This document shows, in pieces, positions 15,132 through 22,062 of a DNA stretch of 27,932 bases. Every line of letters starts with the position of its first letter. The first letter of the stretch is position 1. A program made the translations under genes and the position numbers. The notes under the pieces are model-generated. The model searched no databases, was not told the DNA's origin, and saw only the letters and a list, made by a program, of their open reading frames with translations. The DNA lies in NCBI GenBank assembly GCA_022565075.1, contig JADFKG010000004.1:1-27932 (forward strand). Direction: 5' to 3'. Origin of the DNA: Chloroflexota bacterium (GTDB taxonomy: Bacteria > Chloroflexota > Dehalococcoidia > SM23-28-2 > RBG-16-64-32).

Positions 15132-16376
15132 TTACTTCAGCCCGACGCGCAGGTTCTCCAGGCCGCGGAGGGTGATCTGCGCGCGGTATTGTGGGCGCTC
15201 GTCGAGGAGGCGGGCGTTGGGGAAGCGCTGGACGAAGCTGCGCAGGGCGATCTCGCCCTCGATGCGGGCGAGCGGCGCGCCGAGGCAGAAGTGGATGCCA
15301 AAGCCGAACGCCAGGTGCCGGTCCGCCGCGGAGTCGCGCTCGCCGCGGGTGATGTCGAACGTGTCGGGGTCCTCGAAGTGCTCCGGGTCGCGGTTGGCCG
15401 CGCCGATCAGGATCATGACGAACTCGCCGGCTTCGATCGTCACGCCGCCGACTTCCGTCTTCTCGATGCAGATTCGCCCGTCGAACTGCACCGGCGGGTC
15501 GAAGCGCAGGACCTCTTCGACGACGTGCGGCGCAAGCACTTCGGGCCGCTCCTGGAACTTGGCGAGCTGGTCCGGGTGCCGCAGCAGTTGAAGGATGCCG
15601 TTGCCGATCAGGTTCACGGTCGTCTCATGGCCGGCGATCAGGATCATCGTGCAGGTGGAGAGCAGTTCGCGCTCCGATAGCTTGTCGCCCTCTTCCTCGG
15701 CCGCCAGCAGCGCCGAGAGGATGTCAGGCGGCCGGTCGTCGCCGCGCCGGGCGATCAGCTCGCGGAAGTACTCGCGGGAGTCGAGGACGGCCTGTTCGCG
15801 CTCCTTCTGCAGCTCGGGCGGGACGGTGATGTCCGGGTCGAGCGAGCTGGCGAGGATACGCGACCAGATCCGGAACTGAGGCTCGTCCTGGCGCGGGACG
15901 CCGAGCATCTCGCAGATGACGCTGACCGGCAGCGGGTAGGCGAGATCGGCGATCGCGTCCATCTCGTCTTTGCCTTCGACGGCGTCGAGCAGTTCGTCGA
16001 CGAGCTGCTGAACTCGCGGTCGCATCGATTCGAGGGCGCGCGGCGTGAACGCCAGGTTGACGAGCCGGCGCAGGCGCTTGTGGTCGGGCGGGTCCATGAA
16101 CAGGAAGGGGCGGTCTTCGTCGTTGACGATCGAGTCGGCGCCCGAGCTCCGCTCCTGCTGGACGCCGATGAGTCCAGCGTTGCGGTCGTCGCTGCTGAAG
16201 CGCTTGTGGTCGCGGAGGATCGCCGTGGCGTCGGTGAGCCGGGAGAACGCCTTGACGCCGAACGGCGTGATGTGCACGGGGTCTTCGCGCACGAGGCGGC
16301 TGTAGACCGGGTAGGGGTTCTCGCGAAAGGCGGGGTCGAGCGGGTTGAAGATGATCGGCTGCTGGTCTGTTGTCAT
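15132..16376 (-). CDS. Cytochrome P450
   Basis: A 414-residue soluble bacterial P450 monooxygenase of the CYP102-independent, three-component type. The I-helix oxygen-activation motif AGHETT is at 248-253, the ExxR pair is Glu288 to Arg291 (EVLR), and the haem-binding loop FGFGIHFCLG holds the ligand Cys364. An LFMDPPDHKRLRRLVNLAFTP segment typical of bacterial P450s is at about 90-110. There is no membrane anchor. GGAGGG lies 6 bases before the ATG, and a -10-like GATAAT lies at 16413-16418, so this gene has a normal leader. A CRP-like site is centred about 40 bases upstream of the predicted transcription start. No ferredoxin or reductase gene is nearby. The substrate is unknown; co-control with the luciferase-family enzyme suggests hydrophobic-compound oxidation. 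Confidence 0.95.
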   Translation of the reverse strand: MTTDQQPIIFNPLDPAFRENPYPVYSRLVREDPVHITPFGVKAFSRLTDATAILRDHKRFSSDDRNAGLIGVQQERSSGADSIVNDEDRPFLFMDPPDHKRLRRLVNLAFTPRALESMRPRVQQLVDELLDAVEGKDEMDAIADLAYPLPVSVICEMLGVPRQDEPQFRIWSRILASSLDPDITVPPELQKEREQAVLDSREYFRELIARRGDDRPPDILSALLAAEEEGDKLSERELLSTCTMILIAGHETTVNLIGNGILQLLRHPDQLAKFQERPEVLAPHVVEEVLRFDPPVQFDGRICIEKTEVGGVTIEAGEFVMILIGAANRDPEHFEDPDTFDITRGERDSAADRHLAFGFGIHFCLGAPLARIEGEIALRSFVQRFPNARLLDERPQYRAQITLRGLENLRVGLK

Positions 16377-16382
16377 TTGAGT

Positions 16383-16418
16383 CCCTCCGGCGGTCGGTTA
16401 GCCGCTGGGGGAATTATC
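16383..16418 (-). promoter_or_regulatory. P450 gene -10 box and ribosome-binding site
   Basis: On the minus strand GATAAT (16413-16418) is the best -10 candidate, with transcription predicted near 16406. GGAGGG (16383-16388) is the ribosome-binding site, 6 bases before the ATG. Confidence 0.5.
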
Positions 16419-16438
16419 GCACAGGCGCAGGCGGCTGC

Positions 16439-16454
16439 CGTGATGGGAGTCACA
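16439..16454. promoter_or_regulatory. CRP/FNR-type operator upstream of the P450 gene
   Basis: CGTGA-TGGGAG-TCACA matches TGTGA-N6-TCACA in nine of ten positions. It is centred at 16446.5, about 40 bases before the predicted P450 transcription start. It also lies about 47 bases upstream of the TATAAT that serves the divergent dockerin-like gene, so it could affect both directions. Confidence 0.55.
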
Positions 16455-16500
16455 TGGGTGCCGGCTGAAGGCGCTGGCCCCGACTGATGCGAGCCGACGC

Positions 16501-16506
16501 TATAAT
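16501..16506 (+). promoter_or_regulatory. Consensus -10 box (TATAAT) of the small dockerin-like gene
   Basis: A perfect TATAAT. Transcription would start near 16513, so the upstream ATG at 16487 cannot be used. The ATG at 16520, or the in-frame GTG at 16511, becomes the start on a leaderless or nearly leaderless message. Confidence 0.6.
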
Positions 16507-16519
16507 GCTTGTGTCGGTC

Positions 16520-16954
16520 ATGCGGTTCCAATCGCTCGTTGTCTATGCTCTCGTGCCAGGGTTCGTGCTGATGTTCGCGATGATCATTGGCCTGAGCCAG
16601 GCCTCAGTACGCGGCGAGGAGCCCACCGCACCGCCGACGCCGTCGCCGGTGCCGGAGATCGGGCAGGGCGACGTCAACTGCACGAACTTCTGGGGCCAGG
16701 GCGGCGGCGTCGCGGCGGATGATGCGCTGGCGCTACTGCTATATCTGGGAGGTGTCCCACAGGGGCCGTTCCCGCCGTGTCCGCCCATTGGCTTCGTGAA
16801 GCAGAGTAGCGTGTTCGGCGATGTGAATTGCGACGGCATGATCGACGGGCATGACGCTCTGCTGGTGATCCGGCACTCTGCGGGCCTGCCGACCCACGCT
16901 CACCAACAGCAGCCTTGCCCGCCGATTGGCGCGTGGCCGGCTCCTGGGACGTAA
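16520..16954 (+). CDS. Small exported protein made of two dockerin-like units
   Basis: A 144-residue protein with an N-terminal hydrophobic segment (LVVYALVPGFVLMFAMIIGL) that is a signal peptide or anchor. A short Pro/Thr linker (APPTPSPVPEIG) comes next, followed by two dockerin-like units and almost nothing else. Unit 1 runs GDVNC...ADDALALLLYLGG...CPPIG and has an irregular, longer loop. Unit 2 is GDVNCDGMIDGHDALLVI...CPPIG and looks able to bind calcium. Each unit has one Cys in the loop and one before PPIG, so a disulfide per unit is possible. I chose ATG 16520 because the TATAAT at 16501 rules out the longer start at 16487. It is divergent from the P450 and ends 4 bases from the convergent pckA stop. 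The partner or function is unknown. Confidence 0.8.
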   Translation: MRFQSLVVYALVPGFVLMFAMIIGLSQASVRGEEPTAPPTPSPVPEIGQGDVNCTNFWGQGGGVAADDALALLLYLGGVPQGPFPPCPPIGFVKQSSVFGDVNCDGMIDGHDALLVIRHSAGLPTHAHQQQPCPPIGAWPAPGT

Positions 16955-16958
16955 GCGT

Positions 16959-18494
16959 CTAGACGCCGTTGGCGATTTGCGGGTCGAGGCCCACGAAGGA
17001 CGCCAGGAACTCACGGCGCTCCTGGATGCGCTGCTGCACGCGCCGGTCGTATTCTTCGGTGCGGCCGAGGCGTTCGAAGGCGAGTCGTGGGTGGGCCATC
17101 TCTTCGTCGAGGCCGGGCAGGCCCTTCGGGACTTCGTAGCCGAAGTCCGGGTCTCGCTCCCACTCGACGCCGCCCTCGGCGATCGCCGTCAGGCAGATGC
17201 TGGAGTCGGCGACCTTGATCTTCTTCGAGTGAGGGCCCTCGTGCTCGACCACCCAGCCGGTGTTCATCAGGTAGACGTCGATCGGGTGTGACTGGAGCAG
17301 TTCGTGGAAGCGGTTGCCCTGCTTCTCGTCCGACATCGGAGAGAACGGGTTCGTGCCGGGGATACGCAGCGCCTTGCCGGCTTCCTTCTTGCCGCCGGCG
17401 CTCGTCCCCGTCGTCTCGCCGAGCATGAAGTAGGCGGCGGCCTGCTTCTGCGAGAGCCTGGCCAGCGCGGGAACGATTCCCTGGTCGCGGTTCAGGATCA
17501 CGATCGCGGACACTGGCGGGATGTTGCGGGCGTCCTCGAGGCGTCCCAGCGCCTTCAGTGGGAACACAGCGCGGCCGTTCTGCGTGTACGATTTGTTGAA
17601 GAAGTCGAGGTTCCCGTCGTCGTCGATGTAGACGTTCTCAAGGTACGAGATCGGGCTCGTAACGGCGGCGAAGATCTCGGGCTCGTGCTCTGCTGAGAGG
17701 GCGAATGTCTTGGCGAAGCAGCCGTTTTCGGAGCCGTGGATAATGCCACCGGGCATGAGAGCGATGAAGTCGTCCTGCACGGGCTTCGATTCGCCCTGGC
17801 GGCGGAACGTCGAGGTGGTCTTGCCGGTGCCGGAGAGGCCGATGATGGCGATCGTCTTCAGGCCGCTGGCCGTCTGCACGACCTTACAGCCGGCGTGCAT
17901 CGCCAGGCCGCCCAGGTCGTAGACGATCTTGTTCCACATCCTCAGGCCGCCCTTCTTCGACTCGCCGAAGTAGTCGGAGTTGATGACGCGGGTGACGCCG
18001 TTGTCGAGATCGACGGCGATGCAGCGGTCGTCGGGGTATCCTTCGGCGACCAGGTTCGGAGTGTCGATGACGGTGACCTCCGGCTCGCCGCTCTTGCGCT
18101 GGAAGTAGAGGAACTTCTGCATGCCGGCGACGTTGGCGTTGCGGCGCTCGATGATCAGGCGGGCGGCGGTCTGGACCTTCGGCGCGTTGGAGATGTAACC
18201 GTCGATGACGATCATCTCCTGGCCTCGGATGTACTCGTTCTGCAGGTTCGAGATGCGCTCGTACTCGTCGCGGGGCATCGTCTGTACGCCGCGAAAGGCC
18301 TCAGGATGATCGGTGACGATGTAGGTGGAGCCGGCGGAGCGGGAGTCGACGCGGGTGGCGACATCAAGGTTGCCGAGCACCGTGTAGTGGGCGTTCTCCA
18401 TCTCTGCGGTGAGTTTGCGGAGGTCCTTGTGTGACGGATTGTCGAGGATCGCCGCGGCGTCGATAGCGTAGGCCGATTGTTTGATTGATACCAT
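16959..18494 (-). CDS. pckA: Phosphoenolpyruvate carboxykinase (ATP type, divergent)
   Basis: Converts oxaloacetate and ATP to phosphoenolpyruvate and CO2, the first step of gluconeogenesis, or the reverse as a CO2-fixing step. It is 511 residues long, close to the usual 520-540. The ATP-binding loop is GLSGTGKTT at 219-227, preceded by the family signature SDYFGESKKGGLRMWN. Later come ENGCFAKTFALS and VYLMNTGW, as in the Escherichia coli enzyme. The metal-binding kinase-2 loop reads QDDFIALM instead of the classical GDDEHGW, and the later lid region is GETTGTSAGG, so it is a divergent branch. GGGAG lies 6 bases before the ATG. A perfect inverted repeat lies in the promoter region. It pairs functionally with citrate synthase around oxaloacetate. 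Confidence 0.93.
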   Translation of the reverse strand: MVSIKQSAYAIDAAAILDNPSHKDLRKLTAEMENAHYTVLGNLDVATRVDSRSAGSTYIVTDHPEAFRGVQTMPRDEYERISNLQNEYIRGQEMIVIDGYISNAPKVQTAARLIIERRNANVAGMQKFLYFQRKSGEPEVTVIDTPNLVAEGYPDDRCIAVDLDNGVTRVINSDYFGESKKGGLRMWNKIVYDLGGLAMHAGCKVVQTASGLKTIAIIGLSGTGKTTSTFRRQGESKPVQDDFIALMPGGIIHGSENGCFAKTFALSAEHEPEIFAAVTSPISYLENVYIDDDGNLDFFNKSYTQNGRAVFPLKALGRLEDARNIPPVSAIVILNRDQGIVPALARLSQKQAAAYFMLGETTGTSAGGKKEAGKALRIPGTNPFSPMSDEKQGNRFHELLQSHPIDVYLMNTGWVVEHEGPHSKKIKVADSSICLTAIAEGGVEWERDPDFGYEVPKGLPGLDEEMAHPRLAFERLGRTEEYDRRVQQRIQERREFLASFVGLDPQIANGV

Positions 18495-18752
18495 CTATGG
18501 CTCCCGTGCCCCTATTAACGCAAGGTTAATAGCTCGCGCGCGTCGACACAACCGCCAGTGGGCCTGATTTCGATGGGATTCCCAAATCACAGCCCTAAAT
18601 GAGAGACGCAGCGCCTGGCTTTCCCGTTGCTGACAGGCGCAGACGGAGACTGTCGCTGCCGTGCTTCAGCCTAGCTCACTCAAGCGCTGTCCCGCTTTCC
18701 CGGACGGCGGATCCCGACCGGCATGCGGCCGCAACCGTGTAAGTTTCGGCGA
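18495..18752. other. Largest gap without a gene (258 bases)
   Basis: It contains the pckA ribosome-binding site (GGGAG, 18501-18505) and the inverted repeat at 18512-18532. Beyond 18540, the rest has no gene or RNA that I can support on either strand. It is also the border where base composition falls towards the lower-GC island. Confidence 0.4.
18512..18532. promoter_or_regulatory. Perfect inverted repeat in the pckA promoter region
   Basis: CTATTAAC (18512-18519) and GTTAATAG (18525-18532) are exact reverse complements around a 5-base GCAAG. The repeat lies 18-38 bases before the pckA start, next to or over the likely -10. Its size and place suit a repressor or activator site; the regulator is unknown. 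Confidence 0.5.
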
Positions 18753-19414
18753 TCAGTCGGTCTCGCTAACGTTGCTGTCCGCTGTGGGTGAAGCTGCGTC
18801 GGAATTCCCTGACGGAGAAGGTGCTGACCCCGTGTCTGGTGTCTCGATTGGTTTCGCAGGTAGCGGAGTTGCATCGATAGGAGTCGCGACTGGAGTGCTA
18901 TTGAAGGGAATAGACTTGGGCGCGAGCATGAGCTGAACTATGCTCACGCCGTCGGGAGCATCCTTGTGAGTTAAGGGCACGATAATACTCAAGCGCAAGT
19001 CATCTCGGACGAACGACCAGATCACCCACTCCGAGTGAGCGCCCTCCTTATCGGAGACTTCATTGTATGGCGCATTCTCTTCCTCCCAGCCGTCCTTCGG
19101 GAGCTCCTCTGCAAAGAAGGACAGGACTTCGTCCAGATTCGTTCCAGCGGTGACATTGAACCTGTTTGGAGGTTCTTGCCGGTTGAGCCGCCGCGAGAAT
19201 AACCAGTGTCCTTAGCATCAGACTGGAGAAAGATGGGGAGGCCGTCGAGTACCTGGACTAACTCCGCAGGCGGCGCTCCACCGCCCCCGAGACCTGGGCC
19301 GTCAGGCGTAGATGTGTCTGCTGACTCGCCTGTGCTGCTCGAACACGCGACTACAAGCAGAACGATAGCAGACAGCGATAGTAGGGCTAGTAGGCGCGAC
19401 CTTATTGTGGCCAT
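18753..19414 (-). pseudogene. Lipoprotein gene broken by a frameshift
   Basis: The first part, from ATG 19414, encodes a lipoprotein signal (LLSLSAIVLLVVAC, lipid-bearing Cys24) and a Ser/Thr/Gly linker, then AELVQVLDGLPIFLQSDAKDTG. After that the frame gives an Arg-rich, unlikely sequence ending at 19022. The other frame continues sensibly: FSRRLNRQEPPNRFNVTAG, LDEVLSFFAEELPKDGWEEE, SEWVIWSFVRDDLRLSIIVP, and a Pro/Thr-rich tail to the stop at 18753. The switch must lie at or below 19211 because the second frame has a stop at 19212-19214; it is most likely at 19200-19211. One missing base would restore an intact protein of about 220 residues. Causes are a real mutation or a sequence error. 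No slippery heptamer supports programmed shifting. AGGAG lies 10 bases before the start. Confidence 0.8.
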
Positions 19415-19448
19415 GTTGGCAGAACTCCTGACTCACCCGACGGTGAAC

Positions 19449-20624
19449 TCAGCATTGTGACCGAAGGCCCTGGTAGATGGTTCGTCCGATGTCACCCAGC
19501 GGAAAGGCCGTATTCAGACTTTGGTAGAAGTTGTAGGGCCTGTAGCAGGCATATCCGTCAATCGTCCCAGAGTAGTCGGTATTCCACATCTCGATATGGA
19601 CATGGACGCCCGATGCTGAGCCGACCTGATAACAGCCGCCTACACCTGTCCACCACTCTGACGCCCCTAAGCTCGTGTTTGATCCGATCCATTGTCCCGG
19701 CTGCACGGCGACGTTGTTTAAATGGCCGAAGGCATACCAGCCTTCCCATCGTCCATTAGTGTAAACATCGACGAAAACCGTTGATCCGCCTTCGTCTCTG
19801 CTATATGCTGAGCAAGTTTGCGTTATAGCCCAAACTTGAGCCGTTACGTTGGCACCTGGAGTTCCTATACCTACTGCCCCAAACTTTATCGATGTTCCTT
19901 CGTACGCGTAATAGTCCGTCGCCCAGTCCCCACCTGGCCCGTCTGGATATCCGCCCCCATTGCAGTAGCCCGAAGAGAAGGATTGGTTGTGGACGCCCGA
20001 CACGAACGGCTCGCATGAGACCAAATGATGAACCGCAGGATTGGGGTTGTCGGGATTAGGAGGGATATTTTGTGCCCAGTGGCCCGTGGCAGGTGCCATT
20101 CCAACTGTGTACAAGTCTCTGGTCAGCCATGACTGATTACTCTGACCATTACACGACCAAGGTATGACCGCTTCAAGGTCGTCCGTCCCGGCGTAGCGCA
20201 CGTCAACACAGAGGTTTCGATACGGATTGTATATCTGCCCATAATTGCCTGGCGACGCTAGTTGGAACTTCTGGTCATTGTTTGAGGAGCTGCACCACTG
20301 TTGCTTCAGCTGCCCATTCACTTCCCCAATATCCAGGCACTTTAGACTATGCATGAACCTAATCCTGGATAGACCTCCACCCATATCTTCGATTGAAACG
20401 CTCTGATTTGCGCCACCATGGCAAGTGTACTGAATGATGTTTGCACCGGACTGGGTGCTGGCACCTGTTACGTCCATGCACTTGCCGCTGTGCTGAGCGA
20501 CCAGGATATCCACCTGATCTGAAAACGCCGACGCGCGTCCGCCGAAGGATAAGAGCGCGAGGAGAGAGACCCCGACGAGCGTGACCATTACACGGGGGGC
20601 ACTTTTAGCAAGTCGTGATGGCAT
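19449..20624 (-). CDS. Secreted ricin-type lectin fused to an M23-like peptidase domain
   Basis: A 391-residue exported protein. A signal peptide (VMVTLVGVSLLALLSFGG, cleavage near ASA) is followed by a ricin-type beta-trefoil at about 38-168. Its three lobes carry KCMDVTG, KCLDIG and NLCVDV, each followed by a Q-rich turn (NQSVSI, DQKFQL, NQSWLT), suited to sugar binding. The second half (about 225-350) resembles the M23/LasA peptidase fold: DWATDYYAYEGTSI, FGHLNNVAVQPGQWIG and GVHVHIEMWN. The HxH is at 341-343 and an Asp at 237, but the first zinc-ligand His is replaced by Asp233, so cleavage activity is uncertain. The target is probably cell-wall glycan. GGAGG lies 9 bases before the ATG. 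The gene has far lower GC (48 percent in two sampled lines) than its neighbours. Confidence 0.85.
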   Translation of the reverse strand: MPSRLAKSAPRVMVTLVGVSLLALLSFGGRASAFSDQVDILVAQHSGKCMDVTGASTQSGANIIQYTCHGGANQSVSIEDMGGGLSRIRFMHSLKCLDIGEVNGQLKQQWCSSSNNDQKFQLASPGNYGQIYNPYRNLCVDVRYAGTDDLEAVIPWSCNGQSNQSWLTRDLYTVGMAPATGHWAQNIPPNPDNPNPAVHHLVSCEPFVSGVHNQSFSSGYCNGGGYPDGPGGDWATDYYAYEGTSIKFGAVGIGTPGANVTAQVWAITQTCSAYSRDEGGSTVFVDVYTNGRWEGWYAFGHLNNVAVQPGQWIGSNTSLGASEWWTGVGGCYQVGSASGVHVHIEMWNTDYSGTIDGYACYRPYNFYQSLNTAFPLGDIGRTIYQGLRSQC

Positions 20625-20657
20625 TGGGAGATGCCTCCGCTGCTAAGCTGTGGCTAG

Positions 20658-20663
20658 ATTGTA
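20658..20663 (-). promoter_or_regulatory. Candidate -10 box (TACAAT) of the lectin/peptidase gene
   Basis: On the minus strand TACAAT ends 34 bases before the ATG at 20624. GGAGG lies in the leader at 20634-20638. This is a leadered arrangement. Confidence 0.4.
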
Positions 20664-20695
20664 GGCGGGACTGCCAAGCGTGGCAAGTGTGTGCT

Positions 20696-21967
20696 CTACC
20701 CCAGCTGTTGAAGCTTTGCCTCCGCCTCGCGGACAGCCGCCTTGAACGCGCCCCGCGCCATCAGCGACCGTTCCTCGGCGGTGCGCTCCGTGAACAAGTC
20801 TCGCCAGAGCTCCCAGGCCTCTTTGTTGTCGGGCTCGCCTTTACGCACGAAGTCGACGAGGTGGCAGGCGATCTGCAGGTCGCCGTCCTCGCGTGCCTTG
20901 CGCGCCCGGTCGAGGATCGGCGCTGCGCCCGTCGCGCCGACGAGCACGGCGGCGACGTCGTGGCTGTGCGCCGGGAGCATGTCGGCGGCGTCGCCGTTCC
21001 ACCAGCCGCCGTATAGCCGGTAGACGTTGCGCGCCACGAATTCGGGATGGTCGTAGATCGGTTGCAGCCAGGGCTTGTCCGTCGCCGGCCAGTCCATATC
21101 GCGGATGATGTCCTCAAGCCACTTGCCGCCGTTCATGCCGGCGACGACCTGGTCGTGGACGGAGCGCAGGAGGTGCGCCGTCGAAAGGAGGGCCTCTTCG
21201 ATCGTCCCTTCGTCGGAGATGGCGGGGCCGTGGCCGGGCAGGAGGTGCAGCGGCTTCTTCGCGGCCATCTTCTCAAGCGCATCGGCCCAGTCTCTGGCGT
21301 AGCGTTGGACCTTGTACGGGTTGCCGGCGTTGGGCGAGCACCAGACGAACGTGTCGCCCGTGCAGAGGACGCGGTTGTCCGGACACCAGACCCAGGTCTC
21401 GTCGTCTGTCTCGCCGCGGGCGTGGTGGAACTCGAACGTCATGCCAGCGATGCGCGTCTCCATGCCCTGGTCGTAGGTGACGTCGGGGTAGGTGAGCGCG
21501 GCGTTGGTGAACGGCTTTGTTGCCGGCGGTAGGTTGAATTGGATCGTGTTGATGTGGTCGTTGTGCGCGGCTGTCAGCCGGTAGCGGTCGAAGCGCGGTG
21601 CGACGTCGCGATGGCCGATGATGCGGGGCCGCCGGTCGCCGCGCTCAGCGGCCGCGGCGATGATCGTGTCGGCGCCTGTGACGTGGTCGACGTGGCCGTG
21701 GGTGTAAACGACGGCTTCGACCGGGGCCTTCGAGTAGTTGTCGCGGAGATCCTGCAGCATGCGTCCGGTGAACCGCTCCTGTGAGGTGTCGATGAGCAGC
21801 ACGCCGTCGTCGCCCGTAAAGGCTGTGACGTTGGCGAACGACGAGAGGAAGACCGCTCCCTCGGCGACCTGCTTCGATGGGCCGAGGTAGAAGAACGCTG
21901 CTTGCTCCGGCGGCAGGTCTCGAGCGGACGCCATGTCGATCTGTTGGTTCTGGGACTGCTGTGTCAT
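20696..21967 (-). CDS. Metallo-beta-lactamase-fold hydrolase with alkylsulfatase-type C-terminal domain
   Basis: A 423-residue soluble protein. The N-terminal half is a metallo-beta-lactamase fold with the metal motif THGHVDHVTGAD (His90, His92, Asp94, His95), a later ARGETDDETWVWCPDNRVLC segment and the closing histidine in LLPGHGP. From about residue 300 a helical domain matches the alkylsulfatase dimerisation domain: ARNVYRLYGGWWNGDAADML, RARKAREDGDLQIACHLVDF and DNKEAWELWRDLFTERT. It therefore probably cleaves an ester-like bond, perhaps an alkyl sulfate, but the substrate is not certain. The sterol-carrier C-terminal domain of full alkylsulfatases is absent. No signal peptide is seen. 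The frame extends upstream as an Arg-rich shadow; the true start is ATG 21967, with GGAGGG 8 bases ahead and a TATACT -10 at 22000-22005. Confidence 0.88.
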   Translation of the reverse strand: MTQQSQNQQIDMASARDLPPEQAAFFYLGPSKQVAEGAVFLSSFANVTAFTGDDGVLLIDTSQERFTGRMLQDLRDNYSKAPVEAVVYTHGHVDHVTGADTIIAAAAERGDRRPRIIGHRDVAPRFDRYRLTAAHNDHINTIQFNLPPATKPFTNAALTYPDVTYDQGMETRIAGMTFEFHHARGETDDETWVWCPDNRVLCTGDTFVWCSPNAGNPYKVQRYARDWADALEKMAAKKPLHLLPGHGPAISDEGTIEEALLSTAHLLRSVHDQVVAGMNGGKWLEDIIRDMDWPATDKPWLQPIYDHPEFVARNVYRLYGGWWNGDAADMLPAHSHDVAAVLVGATGAAPILDRARKAREDGDLQIACHLVDFVRKGEPDNKEAWELWRDLFTERTAEERSLMARGAFKAAVREAEAKLQQLG

Positions 21968-22049
21968 TGGGGGCACCCTCCGCTGTCTGGAATGGCGCCA
22001 GTATATCGCGGTGGGCCGAGGCAGCGTTTCTTGGCGCACCCTGGCCTGC

Positions 22050-22055
22050 GATAAT
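22050..22055 (+). promoter_or_regulatory. Candidate -10 box (GATAAT) for a leaderless lipoprotein transcript
   Basis: GATAAT ends 8 bases before the ATG at 22063. There is no ribosome-binding site. It lies in the 95-base divergent gap with the metallo-beta-lactamase-fold gene. Confidence 0.4.
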
Positions 22056-22062
22056 TGAGTGA

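Noticed and set aside
14480..15680. Long plus-strand open frames opposite the PAC2 and P450 genes
   Set aside because: Both minus-strand genes have clear family motifs; the antisense frames show only high-GC third-position bias.
16487..16519. Upstream ATG for the small dockerin-like protein
   Set aside because: The consensus TATAAT at 16501 lies inside it, so this ATG would not be in the transcript.
16955..16966. Perfect 12-base palindrome GCGTCTAGACGC between convergent genes
   Set aside because: It has no loop or U-run for a terminator and overlaps the pckA stop; too short to claim as a site by itself.
17736..18434. 232-residue open frame antisense to pckA
   Set aside because: It is opposite a complete, motif-bearing pckA gene and reads as low-complexity Asp/Val/Gly sequence.
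19200..19214. Programmed -1 frameshift in the lipoprotein gene
   Set aside because: The direction fits, but there is no X-XXY-YYZ slippery heptamer and no obvious downstream structure; mutation or sequence error is simpler.
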